A DNA stretch of 64,000 nucleotides, taken from positions 186,001 through 250,000 of the forward strand of contig NZ_VEWL01000005.1 of assembly GCF_006376685.1 (NCBI RefSeq). Reading direction: 5' to 3'. A program made the translations under genes and the position numbers. The notes below the pieces were generated by a model. The model was not told the origin of the DNA, ran no database searches, and worked only from the letters and a program-made list of their open reading frames with translations. Origin of the DNA: Ochrobactrum teleogrylli. Its GTDB lineage: Bacteria; Pseudomonadota; Alphaproteobacteria; Rhizobiales; Rhizobiaceae. Positions 53,266 through 62,737 of the stretch are shown here, one piece after another (position 1 is the stretch's first letter; every line of letters starts with the position of its first letter).

Positions 53266-54954
53266 ATGCAGCAGGCGAGCTATGTTCATGGCGCGAGTGA
53301 CCGACTTCTGATCGGCGATACGATTGGCAATCATCTCGACCGCATCGCCCGGCAATATCCCGACCGGCCAGCAGTGGTCGTCCGTCATCAGAATATCCGC
53401 CTGACATATGCAGAATTGAACACCCGCGTTGACGCCCTTGCAGAAGGGCTCCTCGCCATCGGCCTTCGACCCGGCGAACGGGTCGGCATCTGGTCGCCGA
53501 ACAATCTGGAATGGATATTGACCCAGTTTGCCACGGCGAAAGCGGGCCTGATCCTCGTCAATATCAATCCGGCCTATCGGGCGCATGAATTGGAATATGT
53601 GCTTGCGAAGGTCGAATGTTCGGCGCTGATCCTCGCGCCATCGCTCAAGACCAGCAATTATCTGGATATATTGCGCTCTATCGTGCCGGAAATCGATAGC
53701 GCGCGGCCTGGCCATCTCGTGGCGGAACGGCTGCCTGCCCTGCGCTGTGTGATCCGGCTTGGCGAAGAACAGACCGCTGGCATGATGAATTTCGATGCGG
53801 TTGCCGTCGCAGGCGATGAGGCCGCGCGCGACGAACTGCGCCGGCTGTCGGAGGAGCTGCAATTCGACGATCCGATCAATATCCAGTTTACGAGCGGCAC
53901 CACGGGCAGTCCCAAGGGTGCGACCCTCTCCCACCACAATATTCTCAATAACGGCTTTTTCGTCGGCGAGGCCATGCGCCTCACCGAACAGGACCGGCTG
54001 TGCATTCCCGTACCATTCTACCACTGCTTCGGCATGGTGCTCGGCAATCTGGCCTGCATGACCCATGCCGCCTGCATGGTGATCCCGAATGACAGTTTCG
54101 ATCCGCTTCTGACATTGCAGACGGTGCAGGATGAACAATGCACCGGCCTGCATGGTGTGCCGACCATGTTCATCGCCATGCTGGATCATCCCGAGTTCAC
54201 AACCTTTGATCTTCAGAGCTTGCGCACCGGCATCATGGCCGGATCGCCCTGCCCGGTCGAAATCATGCGCCGGGTGATCAGCGAAATGCACCAGAGCGAA
54301 ATCACCATCGCTTACGGCATGACCGAAACGAGCCCCGTCAGTTTTCAAAGCTCGACCAACGACCCGCTGGAAAGGCGCGTTTCAACCGTTGGCCGCATCC
54401 ATCCGCATCTGGAAGTCAAGATTGTCGATGCGGATGGCCGGATTGTACCACGCGGCGAAAAGGGCGAGTTGCTGACGCGAGGCTATAGCGTCATGCGCGG
54501 TTACTGGAACGATCCGCAAAGCTCGGCGGGCGCTGTCGATGATGCGGGCTGGATGCATACCGGCGACCTCGCCACCATTGATGCGGAGGGCTATTGCAAC
54601 ATTGTCGGGCGCATCAAGGACCTGATCATTCGCGGCGGCGAGAACATCTATCCCCGCGAGATCGAAGAATTCCTGTTCACCCATCCGGCGATCAGCGATG
54701 TGCAGATTTTCGGTATTCCCGACCGCCGGTTTGGCGAGGTTATCTGCGCCTGGGTCAAGCTCAGTCAGGACGGACGCCTGAACGAAGCGGAACTGGTCAG
54801 CTTCTGCCAGCAGCGGATCGCCCATTATAAAATCCCGGCGCATATCCGCTTTGTCGATCAATTCCCCATGACCGTTACCGGGAAAATCCAGAAATTCGTC
54901 ATGCGGCAAACCATGATCGAAGAACTCGAATTGGAAGAAATCAAAACCGCCTGA
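53266..54954 (+). CDS. AMP-dependent acyl-CoA synthetase/ligase
   Basis: 562 residues. The adenylate-forming signatures are present: P-loop [20 protein letters not shown], the YGMTETSPV motif, [15 protein letters not shown], and the catalytic Lys in the C-terminal [11 protein letters not shown]. The sequence is closest in feel to medium- or long-chain FadD-like ligases. It activates a carboxylic acid to its CoA thioester via acyl-AMP. ATG 53266 has GGGAGG eight bases upstream. The convergent cytochrome gene starts five bases after its stop. Confidence 0.92.
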   Translation: MQQASYVHGASDRLLIGDTIGNHLDRIARQYPDRPAVVVRHQNIRLTYAELNTRVDALAEGLLAIGLRPGERVGIWSPNNLEWILTQFATAKAGLILVNINPAYRAHELEYVLAKVECSALILAPSLKTSNYLDILRSIVPEIDSARPGHLVAERLPALRCVIRLGEEQTAGMMNFDAVAVAGDEAARDELRRLSEELQFDDPINIQFTSGTTGSPKGATLSHHNILNNGFFVGEAMRLTEQDRLCIPVPFYHCFGMVLGNLACMTHAACMVIPNDSFDPLLTLQTVQDEQCTGLHGVPTMFIAMLDHPEFTTFDLQSLRTGIMAGSPCPVEIMRRVISEMHQSEITIAYGMTETSPVSFQSSTNDPLERRVSTVGRIHPHLEVKIVDADGRIVPRGEKGELLTRGYSVMRGYWNDPQSSAGAVDDAGWMHTGDLATIDAEGYCNIVGRIKDLIIRGGENIYPREIEEFLFTHPAISDVQIFGIPDRRFGEVICAWVKLSQDGRLNEAELVSFCQQRIAHYKIPAHIRFVDQFPMTVTGKIQKFVMRQTMIEELELEEIKTA

Positions 54955-54959
54955 ACCTG

Positions 54960-55907
54960 TTATTGCGTCTTATAGCCATTCGCGTGTGGGGGAATGGCTT
55001 TCAGATAGGCCGCGATTGCAGCGCGGTCGGCCTCGGTCAGATGCGCCATATTGGACACCACGTCCGTCATCGATCCCCCAAGCGAATCGAAGTCGGGCGT
55101 GAAGCCGCTTTGCAGCGCATAGGCGATATCGTTTTCGCTCCAGTCGCCAATGCCGCCCTCGCCGGTGGTGATATTCGGAACCACGCTCTTCTTACCGTCG
55201 CTGCCGGTTTCCGCCGATAGCGCGCCCGCCAGCCATTGGCTGGTTTGCAGCCCGCCAATCAGATTGCGCGGGGTGTGGCACTCGCCGCAATGACCGAGCG
55301 CTTCGGTCAGATATTGTCCGCGCGTCACGAGGTCGGATGCATCGGCAATATCCACAGCGGGCGCATCCGACAGGTAAAGATGCTTCCAGATGCCGAGGCT
55401 GCGGCGAATATTGAAGGGAAATCCAAGCTTGTGGGGTGCTGCGACATTATCCGATGGCGGCAATGTCTTCATAAACGCGTAGAGGTCGGCCACATCCTGC
55501 GGCTCCATTCGGGTGTAGGATGTGTAGGGAAAGGACGGGTAGAGATGCTCGCCCTGCTTTCCGACGCCTTTGAGCATGGCATTGGCGAAATCCTGAATGG
55601 TCCAGGTGCCGATGCCCGGTTCGGACGGCGAAATATTCGGCACGACGAAAGTGCCGAAATCCGAGACCAGCTCATACCCGCCAGCAAGCACCTTGCGCGC
55701 ATCGCCTGCAGCGCCCGGCGCCGCATGGCAAGACGCGCAACCGCCCGCCCAGAAAACCTGTTCACCCCGCACCGTATCGCCGGGCTTCATGGAAGCCAGA
55801 ACGGTGCTATCCACTTTTTGCGGCGTGGTCAGAATCCAGAAGGCGGCAGCGCCAATGACAAGCACAGCGCCCGCGGCATATGCCAGTTTGCGGACCATCC
55901 TACCCAT
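54960..55907 (-). CDS. Membrane-anchored dihaem cytochrome c
   Basis: 315 residues. One N-terminal membrane helix (KLAYAAGAVLVIGAAAFWIL) is followed by two cytochrome c domains with haem sites GCASCHAAPG and HCGECHTPRN. Likely axial Met residues follow in each domain (YTRMEPQDV, GSMTDVVSNM). Proteins like this transfer electrons from periplasmic dehydrogenases to the oxidase, but no dehydrogenase gene is adjacent. It follows the cytochrome c' gene after 52 bases, so they are probably one operon. It depends on the Ccm system encoded at 11136-15244. Confidence 0.9.
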   Translation of the reverse strand: MGRMVRKLAYAAGAVLVIGAAAFWILTTPQKVDSTVLASMKPGDTVRGEQVFWAGGCASCHAAPGAAGDARKVLAGGYELVSDFGTFVVPNISPSEPGIGTWTIQDFANAMLKGVGKQGEHLYPSFPYTSYTRMEPQDVADLYAFMKTLPPSDNVAAPHKLGFPFNIRRSLGIWKHLYLSDAPAVDIADASDLVTRGQYLTEALGHCGECHTPRNLIGGLQTSQWLAGALSAETGSDGKKSVVPNITTGEGGIGDWSENDIAYALQSGFTPDFDSLGGSMTDVVSNMAHLTEADRAAIAAYLKAIPPHANGYKTQ

Positions 55908-55959
55908 TCCATTGCGGCAGTTTCGCTATCAAACGAAACTGCCGGTCTTGCAAAGCTGA

Positions 55960-56406
55960 TCAGTTTTTCTTGACGCGATAGGCCTGATGGCAGGAACCGC
56001 AATTGGCAGCGACCTGCTGAAATGCCGTTTTCAGCGCATCGACATCCTGCGGTTTGGCAGCCAGAGCAGCGGCTGCATCGGTGCGGAATTTTTCGACATG
56101 CTTGACGAAATCGTCCTTGTTTTCCCAGATTTTCGGCGAAGCTTCGGTGTCGCCCTGATCTGACCCCGCCGGGAACAGCGTATCGACATCGAGCTTTTTG
56201 GCGTCGGCGTCGATTTTCTCAAGCGCCGCCAGAACCGCCGCTGCATCGAACGGCTTTTCGCCTTTGACCACCGGCGCGATCTGGCCAACCGAACGGCCCA
56301 GATCCTTCATGATCGCCTGACGATCAGCAATCGCATCGGCCTGTGCCAACCCGATACTGGCGACGAGCACTGCCGCAGAACCAAGTGCAGGAAAAAACAA
56401 GCGCAT
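55960..56406 (-). CDS. Cytochrome c' / c-556
   Basis: 148 residues. A signal peptide (FFPALGSAAVLVASIGLAQA) precedes a four-helix bundle with the haem site at the extreme C-terminus (ANCGSCHQAYRVKKN), which is diagnostic of cytochrome c'/c-556. Such proteins bind haem with an open or weakly held sixth site and can bind NO, or carry electrons. It is the first gene of the two-cytochrome operon. Confidence 0.92.
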   Translation of the reverse strand: MRLFFPALGSAAVLVASIGLAQADAIADRQAIMKDLGRSVGQIAPVVKGEKPFDAAAVLAALEKIDADAKKLDVDTLFPAGSDQGDTEASPKIWENKDDFVKHVEKFRTDAAAALAAKPQDVDALKTAFQQVAANCGSCHQAYRVKKN

Positions 56407-56649
56407 GTAGTCCTCCGCATTTCATTGAACAAAACCGATCTATTGGCGAAATATCCGATACAATCCCTGCCATTGCAACGATCGTTCCCAACATATCACC
56501 ATCAAGAAAAGTAAAACGCGCACATTACAGAGGTTTATACAAATTAATCACGATAACGTGAAAAACATGATCGAATTAGTACTGTTTAATTTGAGCATTT
56601 TACTGACAGCTCAATAAGAAGAAAAAAGCCTCGCCATTCCGAATGCATA

Positions 56650-56681
56650 CAAAAAAAGCCCCGCAGAAGCGGGGCTTTTCT
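56650..56681 (-). terminator. Intrinsic terminator of sodB
   Basis: AAGCCCCGC and GCGGGGCTT form a 9-bp stem with a 4-base loop, followed on the minus strand by a run of T (56650-56657 read as TTTTTTT). It sits just past the sodB stop. Confidence 0.85.
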
Positions 56682-56702
56682 CATAACATCAATGCCTTGG
56701 CA

Positions 56703-57299
56703 TTATGCCTGTTCGTACATTTCCAGCACGTAATCCCAGTTGATCAGGCTGTCGACGAAAGCTTCGAGATATTTCGGACGCAGGTTGCGATAATCGACAT
56801 AGTAGGAGTGTTCCCACACGTCGACGCCGAGGATTGGCTTTGCGCCATGAACCAGCGGGTTTTCGCCATTCGGCGTCTTGGAGATTTCCAGCTTGCCGTC
56901 CTTGACCGAGAGCCATGCCCAGCCCGAACCGAATTGGCCGACGCCAGCAGCGATGAAATCTTCGCGGAACTTGGCGAAGCCGCCGAGATCGGATTCGATT
57001 GCCTTTTCAAGCTTGCCTGGCAGCTTGTTGCCGCCGCCGCCCTTCTTCATCCACTTCCAGAAATGGATGTGGTTGTAATGCTGGCCGGCATTGTTGAAGA
57101 GGCCCTGATTCTTGCCGTAGCTTTCCTTGACGATGTCTTCCAGGCTCTTGCCTTCGAGGCCGGAACCTTCAAGCAGCTTGTTGCCGTTGGTGACATAAGC
57201 CTGATGGTGCTTGTCGTGGTGGAGTTCAAGCGTCTCGCGCGACATGAAAGGCGCAAGTGCTTCATAGTCATATGGAAGGGCGGGCAGTTCGAAAGCCAT
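56703..57299 (-). CDS. sodB: Superoxide dismutase, iron type
   Basis: 198 residues. The metal ligands are in ELHHDKHHQAYV, QHYNHIHFWKWM and the DVWEHSYYVDYRN signature. The second-shell Gln lies in NNAGQHYNH and a Gly in TPNGENPL, the pattern of iron rather than manganese enzymes. It has no signal peptide, so it acts in the cytoplasm on superoxide. The gene has its own terminator and a 180-base upstream region shared with the divergent hydrolase gene. Confidence 0.94.
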   Translation of the reverse strand: MAFELPALPYDYEALAPFMSRETLELHHDKHHQAYVTNGNKLLEGSGLEGKSLEDIVKESYGKNQGLFNNAGQHYNHIHFWKWMKKGGGGNKLPGKLEKAIESDLGGFAKFREDFIAAGVGQFGSGWAWLSVKDGKLEISKTPNGENPLVHGAKPILGVDVWEHSYYVDYRNLRPKYLEAFVDSLINWDYVLEMYEQA

Positions 57300-57479
57300 T
57301 GGAAACTCTCCTCTTTATCTCTCAACGCGCGGCGGGCAATGCGGTTGCCTACCCGAAAAATTGCGTGCGGACTCTACATAGGCCCCAACCGCGTGAGCGG
57401 CAATGAAATATTATTGAAATCACAGTAGGATGAACCCCATTCAGGATTTCCGCATCGCCGCATCGATAAAGGGGTAACC

Positions 57480-58139
57480 GTGTCCGGTACAATTAGTTCC
57501 TATGTCTTCGACGCCTATGGCACATTGTTCGATGTCCATTCGGCGGTGCGGCGGCATGCGGACAAGGCCGGGCCCGACGGGCGCGCCTTTTCGGAACTGT
57601 GGCGCGCCAAGCAGCTTGAATATTCATGGGTGCTGAGCCTGATGGGCGCTTACAGCGACTTCTGGAAGCTGACGGAAGAGTCGCTGGATTTCGCTTTTGC
57701 GCGCTATCCTTCCGTCGATCCAACGCTGCGCAACGACCTGCTCGACGCCTATTGGAAACTCGACTGCTATCCGGAAGTGCCTGCGGCGCTGAAAAATCTC
57801 AAGGATCGCGGCGCACGACTGGCCATCCTGTCGAACGGCTCGCCTGCCATGCTGGAAGCTGCCGTGAAATCAGCCGCGCTCGACGTTCTTCTCGATGATG
57901 TCATTTCGGTCGATGCCGTGCGCAAATACAAGACCTCGCCTTCGGCCTATGAGCTGATCACCATGCAATGGCGGCTTTATCCGTCCGCGATCTCCTTCCA
58001 GTCGTCCAATCGCTGGGATGTGGCGGGCGCGGTCAAGTTCGGCATGCGCGGCGTGTGGATCAATCGTTCGGGCCAACCGGACGAGTATAAAGCGTTCGCG
58101 CCTGCCCTGATTTTGCCGAGTCTCCAGCTTCTTGGCTGA
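57480..58139 (+). CDS. Haloacid dehalogenase type II-like hydrolase
   Basis: 219 residues. The nucleophilic Asp11 is in YVFDAYGTLFDV, the second motif in ILSNGSPAML, the Lys in RKYKTSPSAYEL and the last motif in FQSSNRWDVAGA, exactly the residues of L-2-haloacid dehalogenases. The start is GTG with AAGGGG five bases upstream. The physiological substrate may differ from haloacids, as it stands alone without transport or catabolic partners. Confidence 0.9.
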   Translation: MSGTISSYVFDAYGTLFDVHSAVRRHADKAGPDGRAFSELWRAKQLEYSWVLSLMGAYSDFWKLTEESLDFAFARYPSVDPTLRNDLLDAYWKLDCYPEVPAALKNLKDRGARLAILSNGSPAMLEAAVKSAALDVLLDDVISVDAVRKYKTSPSAYELITMQWRLYPSAISFQSSNRWDVAGAVKFGMRGVWINRSGQPDEYKAFAPALILPSLQLLG

Positions 58140-58462
58140 CACGCCGAGGCGGCGAAATGAATATTTCACTAAAATTTGAATTACTGGGCTTCTTCCAAAT
58201 AGGCTGATTGCCCGCAAAATTGTGTCGTGAGCGCAACACGCGTGCAACGGGGGGCTTTTCGCCACTTTTAGGCCCTATTCACACCGGCTCGGCGCCACAA
58301 TTCTAGGGCGTTTTCCGGTCAGTCAAATCTTCAGGCTTCGGGAAACACTTACCCGAGTCCGTGCCTTCCACCCACGGCGCCTCTACCATATCTGGTTTGG
58401 TCGCACTTCGTTAACCCTGATTGTTGTATTCATAACCCTCCCGTCACTAGTCTGGTTTTCTT
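58140..58462. other. Intergenic region before the L,D-transpeptidase gene
   Basis: 323 bases, no gene seen. TTAACCCTGATTGTT near 58411 is only a six-of-eight match to a CtrA box. The bases before the ATG at 58463 show no strong ribosome binding site. A promoter for the L,D-transpeptidase is expected here. Confidence 0.45.
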
Positions 58463-59179
58463 ATGCAAACGACCCTCACCCGCCGCTCTTTCCTGACGGC
58501 AATGACTGCCACTGCGGCTGCCGGTCTCGCCGGCTGCGCCCAGTTGGGACAGAATGTTCCTATCATCGATGTCGATGCGTCCGGCAACCCGATCAACAGG
58601 ACCCCGCAGGCCAATGTGGATTCGTCCTTTGGCGGCTGGGAGCAGATGTATGCTTCCGTCAACGATGGCGGCTTCCAGCTTCCGGCGATCCCGATCCAGA
58701 AGATGGACAAGCGTTATCTGCGTCAGGTCGTACAGGACCCGACCGGCGAAATGCCCGGCACGCTGGTCATCGATACCTCCAACCGCTTCTGCTATCTCGT
58801 GCTCGATAATGGTCAGGCGCTGCGCTATGGCGTCGGCATCGGTCGAGAAGGCTTTGCCTGGTCCGGTCGCGCTGTGATCCAGTACAAGCGCCAGTGGCCG
58901 CGCTGGACGCCGCCGGATGAAATGGTCGCCCGTCAGCCGGAACTGGTCCAGTACAGCGCTGCCAATGGCGGCATGGCTCCGGGCCTCAAGAACCCGCTTG
59001 GTGCGCGTGCGCTCTACATCTTCCAGGATGGCAAGGACACGCTCTATCGCCTGCACGGCAATCCGGAATGGTGGTCCATCGGCAAGGCGGTTTCGTCGGG
59101 CTGCGTGCGCTTCCTCAACCAGGATATCATCGATCTTTATGATCGTGTGCCGCCGAAGTCTCAGATCCTGGTAATGTGA
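58463..59179 (+). CDS. L,D-transpeptidase (YkuD family), Tat or lipoprotein signal
   Basis: 238 residues. The N-terminus has a twin-arginine motif (TRRSFLTAM) and a lipobox-like LAGC. The YkuD domain shows the catalytic segment HGNPEWWSIGKAVSSGCVRF, with the nucleophilic Cys in SSGCVR. These enzymes make 3-3 cross-links in peptidoglycan or attach proteins to it, a major activity in Rhizobiales. The gene is followed by an octamer-repeat hairpin shared with the convergent ATPase gene. Confidence 0.92.
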   Translation: MQTTLTRRSFLTAMTATAAAGLAGCAQLGQNVPIIDVDASGNPINRTPQANVDSSFGGWEQMYASVNDGGFQLPAIPIQKMDKRYLRQVVQDPTGEMPGTLVIDTSNRFCYLVLDNGQALRYGVGIGREGFAWSGRAVIQYKRQWPRWTPPDEMVARQPELVQYSAANGGMAPGLKNPLGARALYIFQDGKDTLYRLHGNPEWWSIGKAVSSGCVRFLNQDIIDLYDRVPPKSQILVM

Positions 59180-59189
59180 GTTTAGGGGA

Positions 59190-59290
59190 GTAGGGCAGTA
59201 AGGCAGTAAGGCAATATGTTTTGCTTGACTGAAAACTTACTGCCCTATTCACTTACTGCCTTACTGCCTTACTGCCTTACTGCCTTACTT
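59190..59290. repeat. Inverted octamer tandem repeats (AGGGCAGT / AAGGCAGT), HOOF-print-like
   Basis: The left arm (59192-59215) reads AGGGCAGT, AAGGCAGT, AAGGCAAT. The right arm (59236-59290) contains the same units in reverse complement: one TTACTGCCCT, then four perfect tandem copies of CTTACTGC at 59252-59283 plus a partial copy. AGGGCAGT is the unit of Brucella hypervariable octamer loci. The arms can pair into a long hairpin between two convergent genes, and the array reaches into the stop codon of the ATPase gene (59285-59287). Confidence 0.85.
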
Positions 59291-60796
59291 CTTAAAGCTG
59301 CCGAGAATGCCGCGCACCAATGCGCGACCCAGCGAATTGCCGACCGTACGCACAACGGACTTCATGGCTGTTTCCGCAACGGTCTGACGACCTGAGCGCT
59401 TACCCGTGCCCAATGCCGTGCCGAGGAGGTCGCCAAGTATTCCGCCGCCGCCTTCTTCCTCCTGCTTGGCTTTCTGTTGCTCGACCGTCGCGTTCTGCGC
59501 CTTGCGCGCCAGCATCTCGAATGCTGAATCGCGATCAACAACCGTATCGTACTGACCCGAGACCGGGCTTGCGGCGATGATCCTGGCGCGTTCTTCCGGC
59601 GTCAGCGGGCCGATGCGCGACGAAGGCGGGCGAATGAGGGTGCGCTGCACCATGGACGGCACGCCCTTGGCCTGCAAGGTGGAGACCAGCGCTTCACCGG
59701 TCGCCAGATTGGTGATCGCATCGAACGTCTTGAAATCCGGATTGGGACGGAACGTGTCGGCGGCGGTTTTCACCGCATTGGTCTCGCGCGGCGTATAGGC
59801 GCGCAACGCATGCTGCACGCGGTTGCCGAGCTGCGCCAGAACCGTTTCCGGCACGTCGAGCGGGTTCTGCGTCACGAAATAGACGCCGACGCCCTTGGAA
59901 CGGATCAGACGCACGACCTGTTCGACACGGTCGACCAGCGCTTTCGGCGCTTCATCGAACAGAAGATGCGCTTCGTCGAAGAAAAAGACCAGCCTTGGCT
60001 TGTCCGGGTCGCCCACTTCCGGCAGCGCTTCAAACAGTTCCGACATCAGCCAGAGTAGAAACGTCGAATAAAGGCGCGGGCTCATCATCAGCTTGTCGGC
60101 GGCAAGCACGCTGACCACGCCGCGCCCGTCCGTCGTCGTGCGCATCAGGTCGGCAATGGTCAAAGCCGGTTCGCCGAAGAATTTGGCCCCGCCCTGCTGT
60201 TCAAGCACCAGCAGCGAACGCTGCACCGCGCCGACCGACGCCTTGTTGACGTTGCCATATTTGCCGGAAAGCTCGGCGGAACGATCCGCCATTTCCTTGA
60301 GGATCGCCTGAAGATCCTTGAGGTCAAGCAGCAGAAGGCCTTCTTCGTCCGAGAGGCGGAAAGCGATATTCAACACGCCTTCCTGCGCTTCCGTGAGATT
60401 CATCAGGCGCGACAGCAGCAGCGGCCCCATTTCGGAAATGGTGGCGCGAACCGGGTGTCCCTGCTCGCCGAAAATATCCCAGAAAATGACCGGCGATGCG
60501 CGCAGCTCGTAAGGCTTGAGCTTGATTTCCTCGGCCCGCTTGTTCAGGCCGTCATTTGCAACGCCGATAGCGGCAATGCCCGACAGATCGCCCTTGATAT
60601 CGGCACAGAAGACCGGCACCCCGGCGGCGGAAAAGCTTTCCGCCAACACCTGCAAGGTCACGGTCTTACCCGTACCCGTCGCGCCGGTGACCAGACCGTG
60701 CCTGTTGCCATATTTCAGCGCCAGATATTCCGGCTGCTGGTAGGAATCGTCGGGCTTGCGGCTTGCGCCAAGGAAAATTGCATCGTCAGCAGTCAT
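59285..60796 (-). CDS. HerA-like ATPase, DUF853 family
   Basis: 503 residues. Walker A is VTGATGTGKTVTLQ near residue 40 and Walker B is RLVFFFDEAHLLFDE. The segment GVYFVTQNPLDVPETVLAQL and the low-complexity C-terminal Gly-rich part (EEEGGGGILGDLLGTALGTG) are typical of DUF853. It is an RecA/HerA-fold ATPase with presumed DNA translocation activity, but no nuclease partner (NurA) lies nearby. The stop codon is formed by the first unit of an octamer repeat array. Confidence 0.9.
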   Translation of the reverse strand: MTADDAIFLGASRKPDDSYQQPEYLALKYGNRHGLVTGATGTGKTVTLQVLAESFSAAGVPVFCADIKGDLSGIAAIGVANDGLNKRAEEIKLKPYELRASPVIFWDIFGEQGHPVRATISEMGPLLLSRLMNLTEAQEGVLNIAFRLSDEEGLLLLDLKDLQAILKEMADRSAELSGKYGNVNKASVGAVQRSLLVLEQQGGAKFFGEPALTIADLMRTTTDGRGVVSVLAADKLMMSPRLYSTFLLWLMSELFEALPEVGDPDKPRLVFFFDEAHLLFDEAPKALVDRVEQVVRLIRSKGVGVYFVTQNPLDVPETVLAQLGNRVQHALRAYTPRETNAVKTAADTFRPNPDFKTFDAITNLATGEALVSTLQAKGVPSMVQRTLIRPPSSRIGPLTPEERARIIAASPVSGQYDTVVDRDSAFEMLARKAQNATVEQQKAKQEEEGGGGILGDLLGTALGTGKRSGRQTVAETAMKSVVRTVGNSLGRALVRGILGSFKK

Positions 60797-61021
60797 CAGG
60801 CGATTTGCTCCTCATTTCGACCGGCACATCCACAGCGCAGTTTTTTCAGATATAACTGCCGCATCGTCATGCGACAACGATAAAGCCCATGCTCCACAGA
60901 GAGAACCGGTTTTGCTGTCACAACAGCTGAAAAATTTCCCTATATTTTTGATCCGGACAAGCTTGCAAAGCGATAGCGAGAATGCATATTACGTAAACGT
61001 AAGATTTTTGGGAGAGTTTCC

Positions 61022-61384
61022 ATGGAAGAACTGATCGCACGCATCACCTCGAATGTCGGCATCGATGCCGCGACGGCAGAAAAGTCTGTCGGCATGATCC
61101 TCGCATTCCTTCAGAAGGAAGGCCCGGCGGATCAGGTTCAGCAGCTTCTGGCCGCTATTCCGGGTGCGGAAGAAGCCGTTGCGCAGGTCAAGGGCGGCGG
61201 CTTTCTGTCCAACCTGATGGGTGGCGTGATGGGCCTCGGCTCGCAGCTCATGGGCGCTGGTCTCGGCATGGGTGAAATTTCCGGCGTTGCCAAGGAAACC
61301 ATCCGCTTCGCCAAGGAAAAGGCGGGCGATGCACCGGTCGATGCGGTGATCGGCTCGATCCCGGGTCTCGGCCAGTTCGTCTGA
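61022..61384 (+). CDS. Small DUF2267-type protein
   Basis: 120 residues. The helical N-terminal half (EELIARITSNVGIDAATAEK, then ILAFLQKEGPADQVQQLLAA) is DUF2267-like, followed by a Gly/Met-rich middle (FLSNLMGGVMGLGSQLMGAG) and a helical end. GGGAG lies seven bases before the ATG and a good terminator follows. Function unknown. Confidence 0.75.
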   Translation: MEELIARITSNVGIDAATAEKSVGMILAFLQKEGPADQVQQLLAAIPGAEEAVAQVKGGGFLSNLMGGVMGLGSQLMGAGLGMGEISGVAKETIRFAKEKAGDAPVDAVIGSIPGLGQFV

Positions 61385-61403
61385 GAACGAACACTCTGTA
61401 ATG

Positions 61404-61435
61404 AAAAAACCCCGGCAATGCCGGGGTTTTTGTTT
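61404..61435 (+). terminator. Intrinsic terminator after the DUF2267 gene
   Basis: CCCCGGC and GCCGGGG form a 7-bp stem with a short loop (61410-61426), flanked by A-run and T-run (TTTTTGTTT). The flanking A-run would let it work in both directions, ending the convergent MFS transcript as well. Confidence 0.85.
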
Positions 61436-62693
61436 ATGCCTCTTTGTTTATCGTTCTCGCCCCCACATGGCGGGCGCGTCCTGACAGCCAGCCATTGATA
61501 CTGGCCCCGATCCACAGAATCACAAAGAAAAGGCCGCTTGCGGCAAAGCTTCCCGTCGCGCTGTGAATCATGCCGACGACCAGCGGCCCGATGGCCGCGA
61601 GAATGTAGCCGACGCATTGCGCCATGCCGGACAGATGCGCAGCCGTGTGCGAATCCGGCGAGCGCAGCACGATCACCATCATTGCAGCGGCAATCAATCC
61701 GCCCTGCCCGATGCCCTGAATGATGGCCAGTATCCAGAAGCTCCATTGCGGCAGATAGAGAAAGCCGATCAGCGCAAGCGATGCACAGGCGCAGAGAAAG
61801 ACATTGATAAAGCTCTGGCTTTTCTGACGCACCGCAATGGACGGGATCAGCAGGCATGTCACGACCTGCGCCATGATCGAAAACGACACCAGACCGCCCG
61901 CCGCAGCCGGGCTCATACCCCGCTCGCGCAGGATCGGCGCCAGCCAGCCGAACACGATATAGGCCGTCGACGATTGCAGCCCCATGAAAAGCGTCACCTG
62001 CCAGGCAAGCGGATCTTTCCAAAGGCCCACGACGCGGAAGCCCGAATGCGCGACATTGTGCTTGCTGCGCAGCGCCTGCGGCAGCCACAACACCAGAACC
62101 AGCGCCGCCGGAATGGCCCAGAACGCCAGAGCGAGATTCCACGAGCCGCCAAGCATGTTCTTGATCGGGATCGTGAAGCCCGCCGCCGAAGCTGCACCAC
62201 CGCAAAGCGCCATGGTGTAAAGACCGGTCATGATCGCGGCGGTCTTCGGAAAATCGCGCTTCACCACCCCTGGCAGCAGCACATTGCCCATGGCAATCGC
62301 CGCCCCGGCGAGTGTTGCGCCCATATAGAGCGACCAGAAAGACCCGACACCACGCAGCGCCGTGCCGATGGTCAGCACAACCAGCACGGCCAGCAGCACA
62401 CGCTCGGCGCCGAAACGCTGGGCGAGACGCGGCGCGAAAGGCGCGAACGCGCCAAGGCAGACAACCGGCAAAGTCGTCAGCACGCCCGCGGCCAGCGACG
62501 ACATGCCGGTTCCATCGATGATTTCCGGCAAAAGCACCGAAACACTGGAGAAAACCGGCCGCAAATTGGCGGCAATCAGCACCAGGCTCAGCCCCAGCAG
62601 GATGCGTGAAGCCTTGCTCGGCATTTGCGGCGCAGAGGGCGGCGGAACGCTGTCCGCTTCAGCATCAACAAGCTGTTCCGGCTGCGATAGCAT
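61434..62693 (-). CDS. MFS transporter, CynX/NimT-like
   Basis: 419 residues from ATG 62693, which has GGGAGGAG six bases upstream; ATG 62741 overlaps the regulator's stop (ATGA) and would add 16 residues. About 12 membrane helices are evident. LVLIAANLRPVFSSVSVLLP and WLPQALRSKHNVA fit the cyanate/2-nitroimidazole transporter (CynX/NimT) subfamily. It probably exports or imports a small organic molecule. The GntR regulator gene directly upstream is the likely controller. Confidence 0.88.
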   Translation of the reverse strand: MLSQPEQLVDAEADSVPPPSAPQMPSKASRILLGLSLVLIAANLRPVFSSVSVLLPEIIDGTGMSSLAAGVLTTLPVVCLGAFAPFAPRLAQRFGAERVLLAVLVVLTIGTALRGVGSFWSLYMGATLAGAAIAMGNVLLPGVVKRDFPKTAAIMTGLYTMALCGGAASAAGFTIPIKNMLGGSWNLALAFWAIPAALVLVLWLPQALRSKHNVAHSGFRVVGLWKDPLAWQVTLFMGLQSSTAYIVFGWLAPILRERGMSPAAAGGLVSFSIMAQVVTCLLIPSIAVRQKSQSFINVFLCACASLALIGFLYLPQWSFWILAIIQGIGQGGLIAAAMMVIVLRSPDSHTAAHLSGMAQCVGYILAAIGPLVVGMIHSATGSFAASGLFFVILWIGASINGWLSGRARHVGARTINKEA

Positions 62694-62737
62694 GGTGTAC
62701 TCCTCCCGTGCTGCGGGGGGCACGGCATTGATGCGGC

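Noticed and set aside
58411-58425. CtrA box upstream of the L,D-transpeptidase
   Set aside because: Only six of eight consensus positions match.
59190-59290. CRISPR-like reading of the octamer array
   Set aside because: Units are 8 bases with no spacers; it is a simple tandem repeat.
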